Source of the DNA: Phlyctochytrium arcticum
Lineage: Eukaryota > Chytridiomycota > Chytridiomycetes > Chytridiales > Chytridiaceae
Assembly (NCBI GenBank): GCA_025602905.1
Contig: JAHLKI010000012.1
Coordinates: forward strand, 744,001-808,000
Direction of reading: 5' to 3'
DNA: 64,000 nucleotides
Numbering within the stretch: position 1 is the stretch's first letter; the number at the start of each line of letters is the position of its first letter. The notes under the pieces are model-generated. The model was not told where the DNA came from. It searched no databases and saw nothing but the letters and a program-made list of their open reading frames with translations. Shown here piece after piece: positions 33,286 to 46,787 of the stretch. The position numbers were made by a program, and so were the translations under genes.

Positions 33286-35877
33286 ATGCCTTGGCCGTGG
33301 TCCATTTTGAAAGCGCGTAGAGCAGCAGCAAAACAACCGAATGACAAGAACAGTGGCAGCGAAACCGGCAATAGCAATAGCACAAACAGTGGCAGCAACC
33401 AGAAAAGAAAGAGCAGAAATGTAAAGCGAAGAGGGTCAGCGACTTCGGCGGGTAGGAGATCACTATCACAACCTCTGCCCGAGGGTGCAGGAGGACCTCA
33501 AGCGGCAACGACAACGACACTGGCGACGACTATGAACAGTAAGCAGAAATCTATGGATGCAAAGAGTATAAGGAGCGTGAGGAGCTTTTCCGCCATTCTC
33601 TCCCATCGCAAACATTCGTCCAAAAGTCACCCGTCTCCTCCACCCATGCCCAATTTACACCTGCCTACCAACACCTACGGTATTGCCAACGAGAGCAACG
33701 ATGGCCTGGATGATGCAGGCTTTAACAAAAGCACAATCACCAATCCGCATCACCCGTATCCACCGTATCGCTCGCGAACAGACCACTCTTCGACAGCTTC
33801 TGCATCAGATGAAGCTGTTCATTTGTCGGCCATTTTACTCGGGACTGCTGGTCGACCATTGGTGCCCTTATCCCATTCATCTTTACCGTCATCTACCGTC
33901 AACCAGCACATTGCCTTGCGCAAGACTACCAGTTCCAGCAGCATGAGCGCTGGCAGTGCGACGCACAGCATCTCGAGTGCTTCCCCCCCATCTGATCTCT
34001 CTCGGCTTAACGAAACACACCCTTATCGGAGTCGTATGCGCCAACGCACAGCATCCGACGCCGAAACCATTTCTTCATCCGTCCGCTCCTCGGAAAATAA
34101 TCAACAACTTCCTCCGGTCCCCTCGCTGCCCACAATGCCGCAAGTGCGAAGCGGTGGACTTTCTCCTCACCTGCCCAAACAAGATGACACGTCTTCCGGA
34201 TCCGCGTCTTGCTCAGCAACAAAATCCGTGACTGCCGGATCTACTAGCAGTACTAGTTTGGTCATGTGTGATGCCGTTTCAATTGCAGGTGGCAAAAGTT
34301 ACCACACTACCACCACTGCTGACGATCTTCAGGATCCGGTAGAAATTGTATCTACTATGCCTACCATGGATCAGATCACTGCTGCTTCATCAAATTTTCA
34401 AATGGAACACATCGCTGGCGATGGCCATGACACTACAGACGAGAATTTGACAATCTTTGAACAACACAATGAAAATCGTGCATCCCAAAACGATGATCCG
34501 GCCGATTTGTTGGATGCTTACACATCTTTACTATTGCGACGACCATCAATCGCGTCTTCGCGTCTCACCCGTGCAACTCTAGATCTTCCCTACTCACTAG
34601 ATGACGCCGATATCCCGCCTCCACCACGCTCGCCACTTGTTCCTCCTAAGCCAACTCCTTTATCACTTGCTTCACTTGCCACTTCAAAACCGTCCCGACC
34701 GAGCATTGACACCCCAACGGCATGTGGGTCCCCCCAATCAGTCTTTGATCCAGTTCATCAATTCCACCAGCCGCATTCCCCGCAAGACTCGCAATATCCA
34801 CCAGAACTACTTGCCACCGGCAATCGTCCCATCTCCCGTGCGCCATCTGACATGTTTAATGCTAATTTTGGTGTCGTAACGACAATGACAACTACAATGA
34901 CCACCACCACCACACAATCACCCAGTGCGAGCCCGGAAGTCTCCCCTAGGGATAACGTGGCTACTTGTACTGTCCGAACCTCTGCTGCATTTTCCGTTGG
35001 CGATGATAATCGCATATACAATGGGGATGAGCTGGATATGGATGGGACAACTGCCGCCGATATCTCGTCATCCTCACCGCCGTTGGAAAATGATTTCTTG
35101 CAGCCGCAGTTAGTAGGCAAACGTGCCAGCAATGCCAGATTGGCAGTTACCTCGGGAACATTCTGCTCATTACCATCACCGCCTCTATCTTCCGAACCTG
35201 GATCCGCCGTCCCCAATATTACTACAATCGAGACACTCGCCCATAATGCACGACATACCCTCGACACAATCTTGGCAGTGGCTGCCTCAGTCATGGAAGC
35301 AGTAGCAGCATCGCCCCACCCTCCTGCATCGCTTGACTCCCCTTCTCCCACCAAAAGATTTTCCATCCCCCGCACAGCACCCTACTTTCACGCATTGGCC
35401 CGCTACCGCTTCCTTCGAGCCTCCCTTCTCAAACTAGACACCCAACTCCAACCACTCCTCTTGAAATCTCACGACCCAAAATCTTTCGACACATGCCTGG
35501 ACAGTTTTGCTGAAATGTACCGGGAGGTGCTTCTAGGACACAACAGCTTTGAAGTGCTGGTCGGACGATGGTGTGGCGGTGGGACGTCGGATGATGAAGA
35601 AGAGCATCACGAAAGCATCCCCAATCGTGAGGAGATGGACGGAGATGATACCGCTGGACTGAGCAGCAGTGAACATGAAAACGAAAAAGATGGAATAGGT
35701 GAACCTGTCGAAACAGTTGTGCTTCCCGGTGTCGAGGCTCCTCTCAAGGAAGACTCTGGACTGCAACAGGATCAAAAGTACTCGACGCTGGACGTCGCTG
35801 TGCATCCGTCTCAACAAGCCATTGATCCATCCCTTTTGCCCAACATCACAACAACACCCGCCGTTTCTGCTCAATAA
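33286..35877 (+). CDS. Large serine/threonine/proline-rich protein of unknown function
   Basis: Intronless, 863 residues from ATG 33286 (the frame extends upstream only to a non-ATG codon). I do not recognise a family. Residues 1-90 are basic with a KKRKSR-like cluster (QKRKSRNVKRRGS). Residues 90-650 are low-complexity Ser/Thr/Pro, including runs of T and short PPP stretches that could bind SH3/WW domains (PPPPRSPLVPPKP). A more ordered helical region follows at about 655-770 (AHNARHTLDTILAVAASVMEA, HALARYRFLRASLLKLD, FDTCLDSFAEMYREVL). The end is acidic (DDEEEHHES). No signal peptide or membrane segment. The conserved-looking helical region is the best handle for homologue searches. A scaffold or signalling role is a guess. 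Confidence 0.8.
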   Translation: MPWPWSILKARRAAAKQPNDKNSGSETGNSNSTNSGSNQKRKSRNVKRRGSATSAGRRSLSQPLPEGAGGPQAATTTTLATTMNSKQKSMDAKSIRSVRSFSAILSHRKHSSKSHPSPPPMPNLHLPTNTYGIANESNDGLDDAGFNKSTITNPHHPYPPYRSRTDHSSTASASDEAVHLSAILLGTAGRPLVPLSHSSLPSSTVNQHIALRKTTSSSSMSAGSATHSISSASPPSDLSRLNETHPYRSRMRQRTASDAETISSSVRSSENNQQLPPVPSLPTMPQVRSGGLSPHLPKQDDTSSGSASCSATKSVTAGSTSSTSLVMCDAVSIAGGKSYHTTTTADDLQDPVEIVSTMPTMDQITAASSNFQMEHIAGDGHDTTDENLTIFEQHNENRASQNDDPADLLDAYTSLLLRRPSIASSRLTRATLDLPYSLDDADIPPPPRSPLVPPKPTPLSLASLATSKPSRPSIDTPTACGSPQSVFDPVHQFHQPHSPQDSQYPPELLATGNRPISRAPSDMFNANFGVVTTMTTTMTTTTTQSPSASPEVSPRDNVATCTVRTSAAFSVGDDNRIYNGDELDMDGTTAADISSSSPPLENDFLQPQLVGKRASNARLAVTSGTFCSLPSPPLSSEPGSAVPNITTIETLAHNARHTLDTILAVAASVMEAVAASPHPPASLDSPSPTKRFSIPRTAPYFHALARYRFLRASLLKLDTQLQPLLLKSHDPKSFDTCLDSFAEMYREVLLGHNSFEVLVGRWCGGGTSDDEEEHHESIPNREEMDGDDTAGLSSSEHENEKDGIGEPVETVVLPGVEAPLKEDSGLQQDQKYSTLDVAVHPSQQAIDPSLLPNITTTPAVSAQ

Positions 35878-36216
35878 GAGTTTCTCCAATTTCATTTCAC
35901 GCCTTTCTCTATCCTCACCTTTTGCTTTACCCCATCCCAACCAATACAGAAGTTTTAGGCCAGCCACAAAAATCCCTTCCTTCCCCGTTTTCGCATAGTG
36001 TTTTTGAGTTTTAGTTTGTAGACTGGTTTTACTGCTAAAATTTCTTTGGTATGCGTATCTACTGTACTTTCATTCTTTTACCCACTCGGGTGGTAACATA
36101 ATGTTTCAGCAATTAGGTATGGATTCACACAAATTTGTTTGAGTATGTAAGGGTATCTATTTACAGAAAAGGGGTATCGGGCGCATGCGTGGAAAAAAGA
36201 ATGTGCAAATACAGCT

Positions 36217-39200
36217 TCAGAAGCCTTTGACCCGTCGCTTGCCCCCCGGTGTATATTTCTTCTTCTTATGCGACGAAGGGCCTTTGGGCGTACGCTGTGA
36301 CTGCGAGAAGAACATTGACGGAGATGGTTGTGACAAGGATAAACCGGGTTGCGAGAGTTGAGAGGGGGTAGCAAGTTGCGTGGACTGGGACTGTGATTGT
36401 GATTGTGAAGAAGAGGACGCAAGGTGGATCAGGGATTCTTGTGAAGGAGTAATCATCATGGATAGTGATTGTGAGAGGGTTGGCGGGCGGGACTGGGACG
36501 GTTTACTGCGTTTTGGCGTGGCCGACCAATCTTCTTCCGCTTCGTATCCGTCTTCATCCACATCCATGTCCATATACGATGATACCCGCTCCTGGGATTT
36601 GGCGTTAATTCGTGGGGACGTGGAAGGAGTACTCGGGGCAGATTTTTGGGATTGAAGTTGAGGGGGTTGTCGAGCTTCTTGTTGGGGAATAATAAAGGAT
36701 GGCCCAGTCTGTCCGTAAAACGAATGAGAATTGACCCATCGCTTGAATAGCGGGTTCAATTCATATTCATGGTGTAGATTGGGCGGGGGAAGGGTATAGC
36801 AAGTCAATTTGGACGACCGAGTTTGTTTGACGAGTTTGCCGTCTGCAGGAAGCTTGGATGGGCCCCTGTATGGTTTAGCAAAGGTGGATAGATAGGTGTC
36901 TTGCCACAAAATTCGGCTGGAAATGCTATTGCCGTCTTCAGCATCTCCAATGGCAGAAATGACATCTCCTCCAAAGCATTTGGGGATTTTGATGGGGCGC
37001 AACGGGTCAACCAAATGACTACTGTGTGAATCCAAAACAGAATGCACCGAGTCATCACGGAAAATGGTGTTGATGGCGAATGGTTTAAGGGCGCCTCCAT
37101 CTTGATTGTATGCAAATACAGGTGGATTTTGCAGTTCCATGCTCCTCCAGCTGCACGCGGATAAGATTAGTATCACTTCTAAAAGTTTGGCAAAGGCACA
37201 ATGGATGCTTACATGGTACAGTACGGCTGGGCCGCTTCAATCACCTTCTCCAGCGTTGTCTGCTCCGCATCTTTGGCACTGGTTTCCAGCATGTAGTCAC
37301 GGACACCAACTTTGCCCGCCTTAAGTTCGTTCAGATCTATTTGTAAACAATGTGTCAGGAGAAAGCGTGTTTACAGGCGAGTGGTAAAGGAGGCTTACAT
37401 TGTCGGAATATTCCCCAGTTGAGAGTTTCGGCGCGCTTCATTTCATATTGGGAATTATGGGATTTCCATTTTTCTGCCAATGATACGAATCGGACTTTTT
37501 TCGCATTCCGCCTTTTCCATCGACGCCGCACCCGTGGCTTCCGTGCCCCCTTTCCACCTTCCGAGAAGAACCCTGAGAGGCGAACAAGCGTTCCCCCTTG
37601 TTCAAGAGCAGTGACAGAAAGATTATTGGGGCCCTGGAAAGCTACAGACACTCCAAGCAATGGTGCAGATTGATGGACCGTTTCCACTTCGTCATTGCCA
37701 AAATCCGCATCGTCTTTCATAGTACCCCAGACGAGACTGTCCGGTTTGTAACCTAGACGTTGAAGATTGCGACCGTCTTCGTAAAAGGGTCGAAGTATAA
37801 GTGGTCGTCCGGTCGAAGCAGGCGGAAGGATAAATTGAGGTGCTATAAAGTTGAACGCTCCTTTTGGAATTTGCTGTCCATCGATTCGGCTTCCAGGAGT
37901 GGACAGAGTGTGAATAAACACTTCGCCTCCTCGGCTCCACATGGCGATATGGAGTCTGGACATTTCCTGGTCATCACCAGATGGTGATATGATTTGAACA
38001 TGTGTCGGTGGATCCCGCTTCAGATGATACATCCATTGCATGAGGGGCGTATCTGGATTTCGAAGATCGATGACCTCCGCCATGGTCGCCATTACAACAA
38101 CGAGCATCATGTTTCTGACCCCGCACGCGTATATCCGATCCCCAATGGGTGCTCGGTAGTGCACTTTTATGACTGGCTTATCGATATTAGAGTAGTCAAA
38201 CTTGTCGATGTGCGTTGCATGTGAGACATAGAGTATTCGAGCATGACGACCGAAATGGCATTCTTTCCATCTCCAGGTGTAGCCACCATCAATGTCCGGA
38301 ACGCTGGAGCATTTTCCTAATGAAATGGTCCTACGATAAGAAAGGTGTCACCATCCGAGGGTTCAAAGAGATGGCACACCGCGCAACGTACCGGTCCGTT
38401 CGTTCCAAATGTCCTCTCCATAAGATTACTTCTCCCATATCAGTTACAATTACGGCTTCCGTGGGAATAATTGGGTTACTTGCGACGTGACATGGCCGGT
38501 CCCGCAGCCAAACCGTGTCTAGTACACGCACTTCCCACTCTTGGTCTTCCTCAATGTCGATGCTGCATACATCCTGGTTGGGTGTACATAAGGCCAGAAA
38601 TGATACGTAAGCATGCGTTCGTACAGCCAAGATTCCTGTGAATGATCCTTGTTAGACACAAAAATATGACTGTTATAGTTTGAAATGAGAGAGACACGTA
38701 CGAGACGTGGTAGGAACCGGCCTAGCAGCTGAAACGGAAATTTGCAAAATTGGAAATCGAAAGGTAATAGAATCAATGGCTGGCTTTGTGCTCTGTCCTT
38801 GTGGCAGAAAGGTGAGTGTGCGGTGGTCATCCCCGCCTGCAAAAACAAGGTATTCAAGCGACACGCCGTCAGGGCTAGAAGCTGCGGTAGGAACATATAT
38901 GTCAACACAATTTCCCGCATATGGATTGTACGTCCAATTTTCCTGCTCAAGGCTAATAGCCTCGCCCAAAAAGTCTTGCAATAGAGCTCGAGGCACTGAA
39001 GCTTCCCGATGATACGTATCCCACCAATCCGCCATATGATTTGCTATCTCCGGAACATGGCGCTCTGGAAAAGGTCTATCACACACATGTCCCTCAGTCA
39101 ATAGTTCCAACTTCCTGTCAAGTAAGGACGCAAAGGGGTACGGTCCTGTTGGCGGTCGTTGGAAGAATAGATTTTGAATGCCATCCGTTGGTGTGCGGAC

Positions 39201-39641
39201 AGGAATGAAGCCAGAGATTGTGGTATATGTATGTGTTGACTTTGGATAATGAAATGTTGGGTACGACATGGACTCTGCTTCCAGCTTTGATCGTTTGCTC
39301 TGAAGATGGTGGGAGGTGCCCAAAAACTTGCGTTTGTGTGTGGTCCCCAAGGTAGATGTCTCTGTTACGGAACTCTGATTGAACAATCTGTTCTCTGCTC
39401 GAGCAGCCGTCTTGCTAATGCCCTTTGGCGCATCTTTTGATAGAAGCTCATCCAGTCTCTGCCTCCAGATCTCCACGTTATCCTCTTGTCCAGCCCGTTG
39501 AGCTTCAACTGTCAAAATCGGCGCGTACCGCGCAACCTTGGCAATCTTTTCCGATTGAGCAGAGGAACTCTTGTCCCGAATCCTGCTTCTGCTTCTGCTC
39601 CTGCTTCGGGCCCTCGACCCTTCCTCCTCTTCCTCCTCCAT
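36217..39641 (-). CDS. RNA polymerase I initiation factor Rrn6/TAF1C-like protein
   Basis: A multi-exon minus-strand gene. The ATG at 39641 (MEEEEEEGSRARSRSRS) is the first in-frame; an upstream exon is possible. The middle, across exons at about 39641-38700, 38630-38340, 38310-37400 and 37330-37130, reads as a beta-propeller (repeats with GNCVDIYVP, DMGEVILWRG, MSRLHIAMWSRGGEVFIHTL). The C-terminal exon from about 37140 has a helical segment, then long SQSQSQ low complexity and a basic end, SSHKKKKYTPGGKRRVKGF. A propeller followed by helices and a KKKK...GF-like basic tail is the layout of Rrn6/TAF1C, part of the core factor that recruits polymerase I to rDNA. The sequence match is weak, so the name is tentative. 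Confidence 0.5.
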
Positions 39642-39827
39642 AGTCCTTCCTCCCTGATATTTTTGTAATGGGACCCAGAATTCTGCCCAGAATTTGATCT
39701 CAGGGTTGACATTCAACTTGATTTATCGCCATAGCAACAAATGACAACCGCCCAAACGGCTTGAAGGCATGGCCATTTAGGACACATCCAAATTGCAACC
39801 TGAGGACATATAGTAAATAGCTTCGAT

Positions 39828-40870
<1,043 letters not shown>

Positions 40871-41358
40871 GCCTTCATTGTGTTTACCGCATCTCTCAAA
40901 GACATTCGCACTACTATCCACTTCAATGTATTCCCTTCCCTTTCCCCTGCATCTGTATCTCAACGACTTTCAAATGCATTTGACCTCTCATAGATTCAAA
41001 GCTGATGGTCCCACCGTTCCTTTTGTTGATTGCATTCGCAGCTTACATTAGATCACTTTTGCCGGTCTAATAGTTACTAAGACCGTCAACGTCTTTCTTG
41101 GCATTATGCACGGCTGTATATACATCCTCTACGACAACAAAGCTGGTGGTGGGCACTGGTGGCAGATAGTCGAAACTACGGGTTGACACGGGTCGGAGAT
41201 TTGTCGGAGATTCGCCACATGCCGGCATCTTCCGAGCTGTGACAGCACAACATTGCTGGTAGCAAATTGTGGGATTTCAGGACAGATTAATCCCTCAACC
41301 AAAACAGGAAACTCCCCTCATTAGCGTACTAATAGCCAAACACCAAACTGCCAAAGCT

Positions 41359-44295
41359 ATGGCCGGAATGTCTTGCGTATATGGGGCTGCCTTCAGGCAA
41401 TCCCGCCACAACATGGGCGGTTCCCTGACCCGGCGAACCTATGCAACGACAATAGGAAAATCCCAAGGTAATCATCGAAACTGAAGCATTAACGCCTGTG
41501 GAATGGATCGCTCATCAACGATCTTCTAGGACGCTTGGTGAGGACAGGCCGATTGGAGTTCATATAACCTTCCAGACTTGCTGAACGTTGCCACGCGGTG
41601 CATTGGAACAGGTCGTTCTGGGCAGCGGATGGGCTGGTTTGAAGATTGTGGGTGGGGTGAACGTAAAGGATTACGAGGTCATCATGGTGTCTCCGAGGGT
41701 AGGGATATATTGCACTCGTCAATTACAGCACAAAAAGTTGATCTTTTGCAGAATCATTTTGTGTTTACGCCACTGCTGGCCAGCACATCAGGTATGAGTT
41801 TGGATCATACAGATGTCATTGCGCAATGCCTGACGCTTGCACAACCAGTCGGTACACTGGAATTCAGAAACATTACCGAAGTATGCTTGATGTTAATGTG
41901 GCCAATCTCAGTTCAAATGGGTCTGACGCGTCGCACCCACCTTTCTAGCCCGTACGGCATCATCAGCGCAAAGCAAAGTATTATCAAGTACGGTTGTGCT
42001 GTGTAGCATGAGTTTCTCTCGTCGGTGCGCTCATCAAAACTTATTAGGCTTGGTGCGATAACATCGACATCCATAAAAAAGAGATTATGTGCACACCGGC
42101 CCTTCCAGGATTGAAACCCTTTTCCCTCGCTTATGACAAGGTATTCATCAGCCCTCACAGCAATCCTCTCCCACATCTTACACCTATCTAATAGCTGGTC
42201 ATTGCCGTTGGCGCGTATTCCAACACCTTTGGAATCCCCGGGGTCGAAAAGCACGGTCTTTTCCTTAAAGAAATCAGCCATGCCCAAAAGATTCGGGCCA
42301 GGATCATTGAATGTGCGTCACGATCTATTCTGGTTTGAGCTTTCCTAATGTACGACCTACAAAGGCTTTGAGATGGCATCGGAACCAAATACATCCGAAT
42401 TAGAGCAATGGAAACTTGTAAGTGTTCGAGCAGTATATCTACCCAATCGCTACAATAGATCACTCATCCGGCCCAACTAGCTTCATGTGAGCCCAGGTTA
42501 CATGCTACCACAAGCTCAATCTGACCTCACTTTAGTTTGCGGTAGTAGGCGGCGGTCCTACAGGTGTAGGTGAGAGGAACCCAGACAATATAATGTGCCT
42601 CAAGCCCCTATATAAACCCTGCATTCTGAAGAGTTTAGGTACTGTGAGTTGCAAGTTTCGAGACATTCCTATAGCTAATTTCCAACGCTATGCGTGTTGA
42701 TCAACTTTCTTTAGCGCGGAATGTATGTATCCTGACTACTCATAGACTTGCGGACGCAAATGCTAACTTTCACTTGTTCAGTACATGGTACTACTGGCTC
42801 AAGCGTCGTTAGCCCATATCATGACTTGACAACATTTTGTCTACATAGACTTTGTGAAAGATGACTTGGCAAAGTTATATCCAGAATTGATGAACAAAGG
42901 TAGGCTCCTGTTGGCAGTTCTATTATGATGTCACTCTCTTACGTGAGACTCGCAGTACAAATCACTGTAGGTTCCCAGATGCCTCCGAGAAACAGGTGGT
43001 TCACCGTTAACCATACTTGACGTCAGGTGTACGACGTAGCTGAGAAAATTCTTGGTAAGTCCCGAAAACGTTGTTTGCGTAACCGCCGCTCACGATAGAA
43101 TAGGTGGTTTCGACGACGCGTTGGCTTCCTGTAAGCTAGTCGTATCAAGCACACTATGGCAGGGCGCAATTCACATTTCTCGTTTTAGATGCGGCCAAAA
43201 AGTTTGCTCGTAGCGGAATTCAAATCCGGACGCGGGTAAGTGTCGCAACTCCTCCTTTAAAAACGTCTGATCGGACTAATTGTGGTTTCTTCAGACCTTT
43301 ATCAAGGAGGTTAAAGACGGCAAACTTGGTGCGTATCTCACTCTGCCCGCTGCAGAATATTATCGCACTCCTAACCCATTCCTATTTCGATAGTTTTGAA
43401 AGATGATACAGAGATTCGTAAGTGAATCATCAACTGTCGTATTTGATAACGTGTTGAACATGGTTTCCAGCATTTGGTGCTCTGGTCTGGGCAACAGGAT
43501 TGACCGCCACGCCTCTCGTGAGAAGAGTAACCTGTGCTTTATCGCTGACCTCAAACTCATAGTCTCTTGTACATAGATCCGTAATCTTCCTGTGACCCAC
43601 ACGAAGAGCCAGAAGGTGTTGACGGATGAGTATCTGCGCGTGCTGGATACAGAGAGCAAGCCGGTCGAAGACATTTATGCTCTAGGGGATTGCGCGACAA
43701 TCAAGGGCAACGAGTTGCCTGCTACGGCACAGGTTGCTAATCAGCAAGGAGTCTGGCTGCGCAAGCATCTGAACGCATTTACAAGGGAAGGCTTGGGCAA
43801 GGTAAGGATTTGGCAATTTGCCGCCTATTTCACAATGCCGTGTACCATTGACGCTGATTGCATTGTTGGTCTTAGCCATTCCACTACTCGCACATCGCAA
43901 GGTAAGGGGCCGTCCTACTATTTTCTTCCTTTTTGAAAAGCGCTAACCAACTGTCCAGTATGGTCTATATCGGATCCTGGAATGCCATCTTTGACACAAC
44001 CGGTGGTGCGCTCATGTCCACCGGTTCTGGTGGATCACCCGGACTGCGCGGTCGGATTGCCTGGTTCGGTACGTATAGTTCCATACGTTTAGCCTAATGC
44101 ATCACTGATCTCTAGTCTCTACTCTACATAGTCTGGCGAAGTGCCTACCTCATTCGCAGCGTTTCTGTTCGGAACATGATTAACATTCCCCTGCACTGGT
44201 TTATGACCTGGTAAGATTCCGTTAATCAGTTTTCCTTTGTGTAACTTTTCACGCAAAATTTTAGGGTATTTGGTCGTGACACATCCAAATTTTGA
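41359..44295 (+). CDS. Alternative (type II) NADH dehydrogenase, mitochondrial
   Basis: A single-subunit flavoprotein that passes electrons from NADH to ubiquinone without pumping protons. Exon 1 (41359-41465) encodes a leader rich in Ser/Arg (RRTYATTIGKSQ), typical of mitochondrial import. Downstream exons give the FAD-binding fold VVLGSGWAGLKI (41606-41700), NHFVFTPLLASTS, VGTLEFRNITE, the NADH-binding fold AVVGGGPTGV (about 42540-42565), a long chain of small exons to about 43400 (YDVAEKILGGFDD, ASYAAKKFARSGIQIRT), then ALVWATGLT, the FAD-binding YALGDCATIKGNELPATAQVANQQG (43678-43755) and a last exon ending VFGRDTSKF (44269-44295). More than ten introns make it the most fragmented gene in the window, so exact exons are approximate. 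External or internal facing (NDE or NDI) cannot be told. Confidence 0.9.
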
Positions 44296-45123
44296 GGATG
44301 GACTGTATTTATGGTTCTTGGTCGCTTGCAATTCTACGGCATCGCTTCGGATGACTTGTCACATTTATGTTTTTCTGCATGATGATAATTTTGTATAGCG
44401 GACACTCGATGCATGCCAGTTCTTTTCAGTTTTTTGGGGTTTTTTCGTCAACTAGCCCACATTTCTGCTGGCTGCAACACCGCCCGCCTTTGCCAAGTCC
44501 ACTACAACAAAACCTCCTCAGCACCCATTGCGTCCAAACCCTGCGCATAACACGGCTCCGCTAATGCCCGAGCCTTGTAATCCTGCTGAATCCGTATAAC
44601 CAACTACTGCTGATTTTAGCGTTGCCGGTGACGCTGCTAATTCGTCTACCCCGGAATCCCGACCAAAGAGCCTTGTAACCCCGTCGAACCTCCTACGTGC
44701 TAAACGCACTGCAGACAATCATTGATGACAGTCGTTATCAACAAACTCTGACACAAACGACCGTCCCGACCTACATGTCTTCTACTGAATGTATAACGCA
44801 GTAAGCATTTCGTATGGTAGAAAATGGAGCATATCCTATTCATGACCTACCAACAAGGAGTCCCAAAGCGAAGCGTGGGAAATCGGCGGGAAATCCGGAA
44901 ATCCGCCATACAAAGCCATAAATAACCCTAACCGCCAGAACTGTGGTTGAATTCTGCAAAAATTCGCACGAACCAAAGAATCTGTGGCAAATATCAACTG
45001 AAGGAAACCTACAAGACACTGGAAATCTGCGGTTACACGCCGCCATGCGAGGAGTGATCACTACTGGGGCCTAACTCAAGTGCAAAGTACGCCCTATAGC
45101 CCACCGCAACAACTGAGGTGACA
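44296..45123. other. Intergenic; one E2F-like site
   Basis: No supported gene. Frames here lack domains. A GGCGGGAAA word lies at 44885-44893 within GGCGGGAAATCCGG, about 230 bases upstream of the MYND gene. It matches the E2F/DP consensus (TTTSSCGC on the other strand). One match is weak evidence. Confidence 0.4.
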
Positions 45124-46673
45124 ATGGCGACGGTATACACAATATCTCTGGGAATGCTCCATAACCGGCAAATCATCCGGCAGACAGTGCCTGAATGGGA
45201 GGGTCCAGTCGATGCGCGGATCTGGCAGGACGAAAAAGATGAGGAACCCACTTCCGTCGATGATGAACTGCTAGAAAATCACGAATTGACAGCAGCATCA
45301 ATGGGGCAAGGAGTTATGGAAGGTGCTACACCGCAAGAGGTCTCATCTACATCTGCTCTGTCTCCGCTTCGTGGCAGTGATCGGCGCGGCGCATCAGCTC
45401 CCATCACTGAGCAAGAGTCATTTACTCCGCGAAGGTCAGCTCGTCGCGCATCAGCGCTTGCTATTGCCTCATTAACGGGTGGCAGTACACCTATACCCAC
45501 TGCTGCCATCACCGCCAGCTCTATATCCCCAGTCTCCCCTTCCGTGCCTCCTACAAATGATGCATCAGCTGATGCGTCCAACGTCTCCAACCTACATCCC
45601 CCTCCCCTCGTCACACAACTCACATCGCCCGCTTGTGATGTACTCCTCCTCGCCCCGAAAGACAACCCTGCTCAATCTGTATACATCATTCGCACAAACG
45701 AGCAGCAGGTCGTGAGGCTCTCCAAAAATTGCCAAGACACACTACGCCGCAAGCTGAATCGCAAGCGGGGGAATGGCGAGGGTGATTGGGGATCTGTATC
45801 AATTGGAACATGTCCAGCATGTACGTGTAGCATAGAAAAAGGTGCTCTTATATACGAGCGGCAGGTTGCTGTCATGCGTGACAAGGTTAGCTATTTGATT
45901 TCTGTGTGCCAGGAGAGGTTGATCCTCAACCAGCTGACATGTTCCCTCAGTTTCAAGGTCTCTCGTTTCGTCTAGTACCCAGAATCATGTGTCCAGTTTG
46001 CTTTGACCGCCTTTTCATTCAGCTCCGCGAACAAGCACCTCCTGAACAAATGCCGGAAAATGAGCAGCATATAATCCGCTTACTGGCAGACGTGTGGAAC
46101 GAACCGTCAACAAAAGCGTTCGTGTGTGCTTATTCATTTTTTTGGTTCAATATTTTTGCCAGGATGAGCCAGAAGCGGCTCAGACGCTTAGAAGACGAAG
46201 AACAGTACCACGCTCAGCAAATGCAGTTACAGCAGCAAGAGCATCAACAGCCTTCTTTGACACAACCTCTATCCTCAATATCCCCACTACCCCTATCCAC
46301 ATCATTATCGTTGTCATCTATCAGCTTGCATTCTCCTGTTCCTTCCTCGTCCTCTAATCCCCAAGTACCTCTTCCGTCTTCTGCAAGCTCCTCATCAATA
46401 CCACATACCCCAAGTATCCTACATTCGGATGCAGAAACTTTCACAACCCACATGCGAGCATCGCTACCACCACCACGCGTCAAAATCGGCTGGATGATCT
46501 GTTTCGGCATCTGTTCTCGCTGCCGAAAACCATGCAAGTGGAAATGCTCCAGATGCTGGTCCGCTTACTATTGTGGTCGGACCTGTCAGAAGAAAGATTG
46601 GCCAGCTCATCGTAGTTCCTGCCAAAAAAGGGTCGTCAAAGAAGGGGAGTGTGACGATAATGAACGCCCTTGA
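45124..46673 (+). CDS. MYND zinc-finger protein with an additional CxxC cluster
   Basis: ATG at 45124. Exon 1 is 45124-45885 and exon 2 starts 45951 after a 65-base intron. A further 45-base in-frame intron is likely at about 46118-46162; splicing it removes an aromatic stretch with VCAYSFFWF. The protein has about 480 residues. After 200 low-complexity residues there is a first zinc site, CPACTC, followed across the intron by MCPVCFDRLF, so the two halves of a zinc-binding module are split between exons. The C terminus is a MYND finger with C-x2-C-x4-C-x2-C-x4-YC-x3-C...W-x2-H-x3-C spacing (about 46507-46620). MYND domains bind proline-rich partners and usually act in transcription or chromatin. 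The rest is Ser/Pro-rich. Partner and target are unknown. Confidence 0.85.
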
Positions 46674-46787
46674 AGGACCTCTATTCCCTTCTATCCATCC
46701 TCTATATCCATTACCCAGATGATATATTTCTGGCTGTTTCTTGTGCATATTTTGTATCCTTTTCCGGGCAATCTCAACCGGTTGTAA

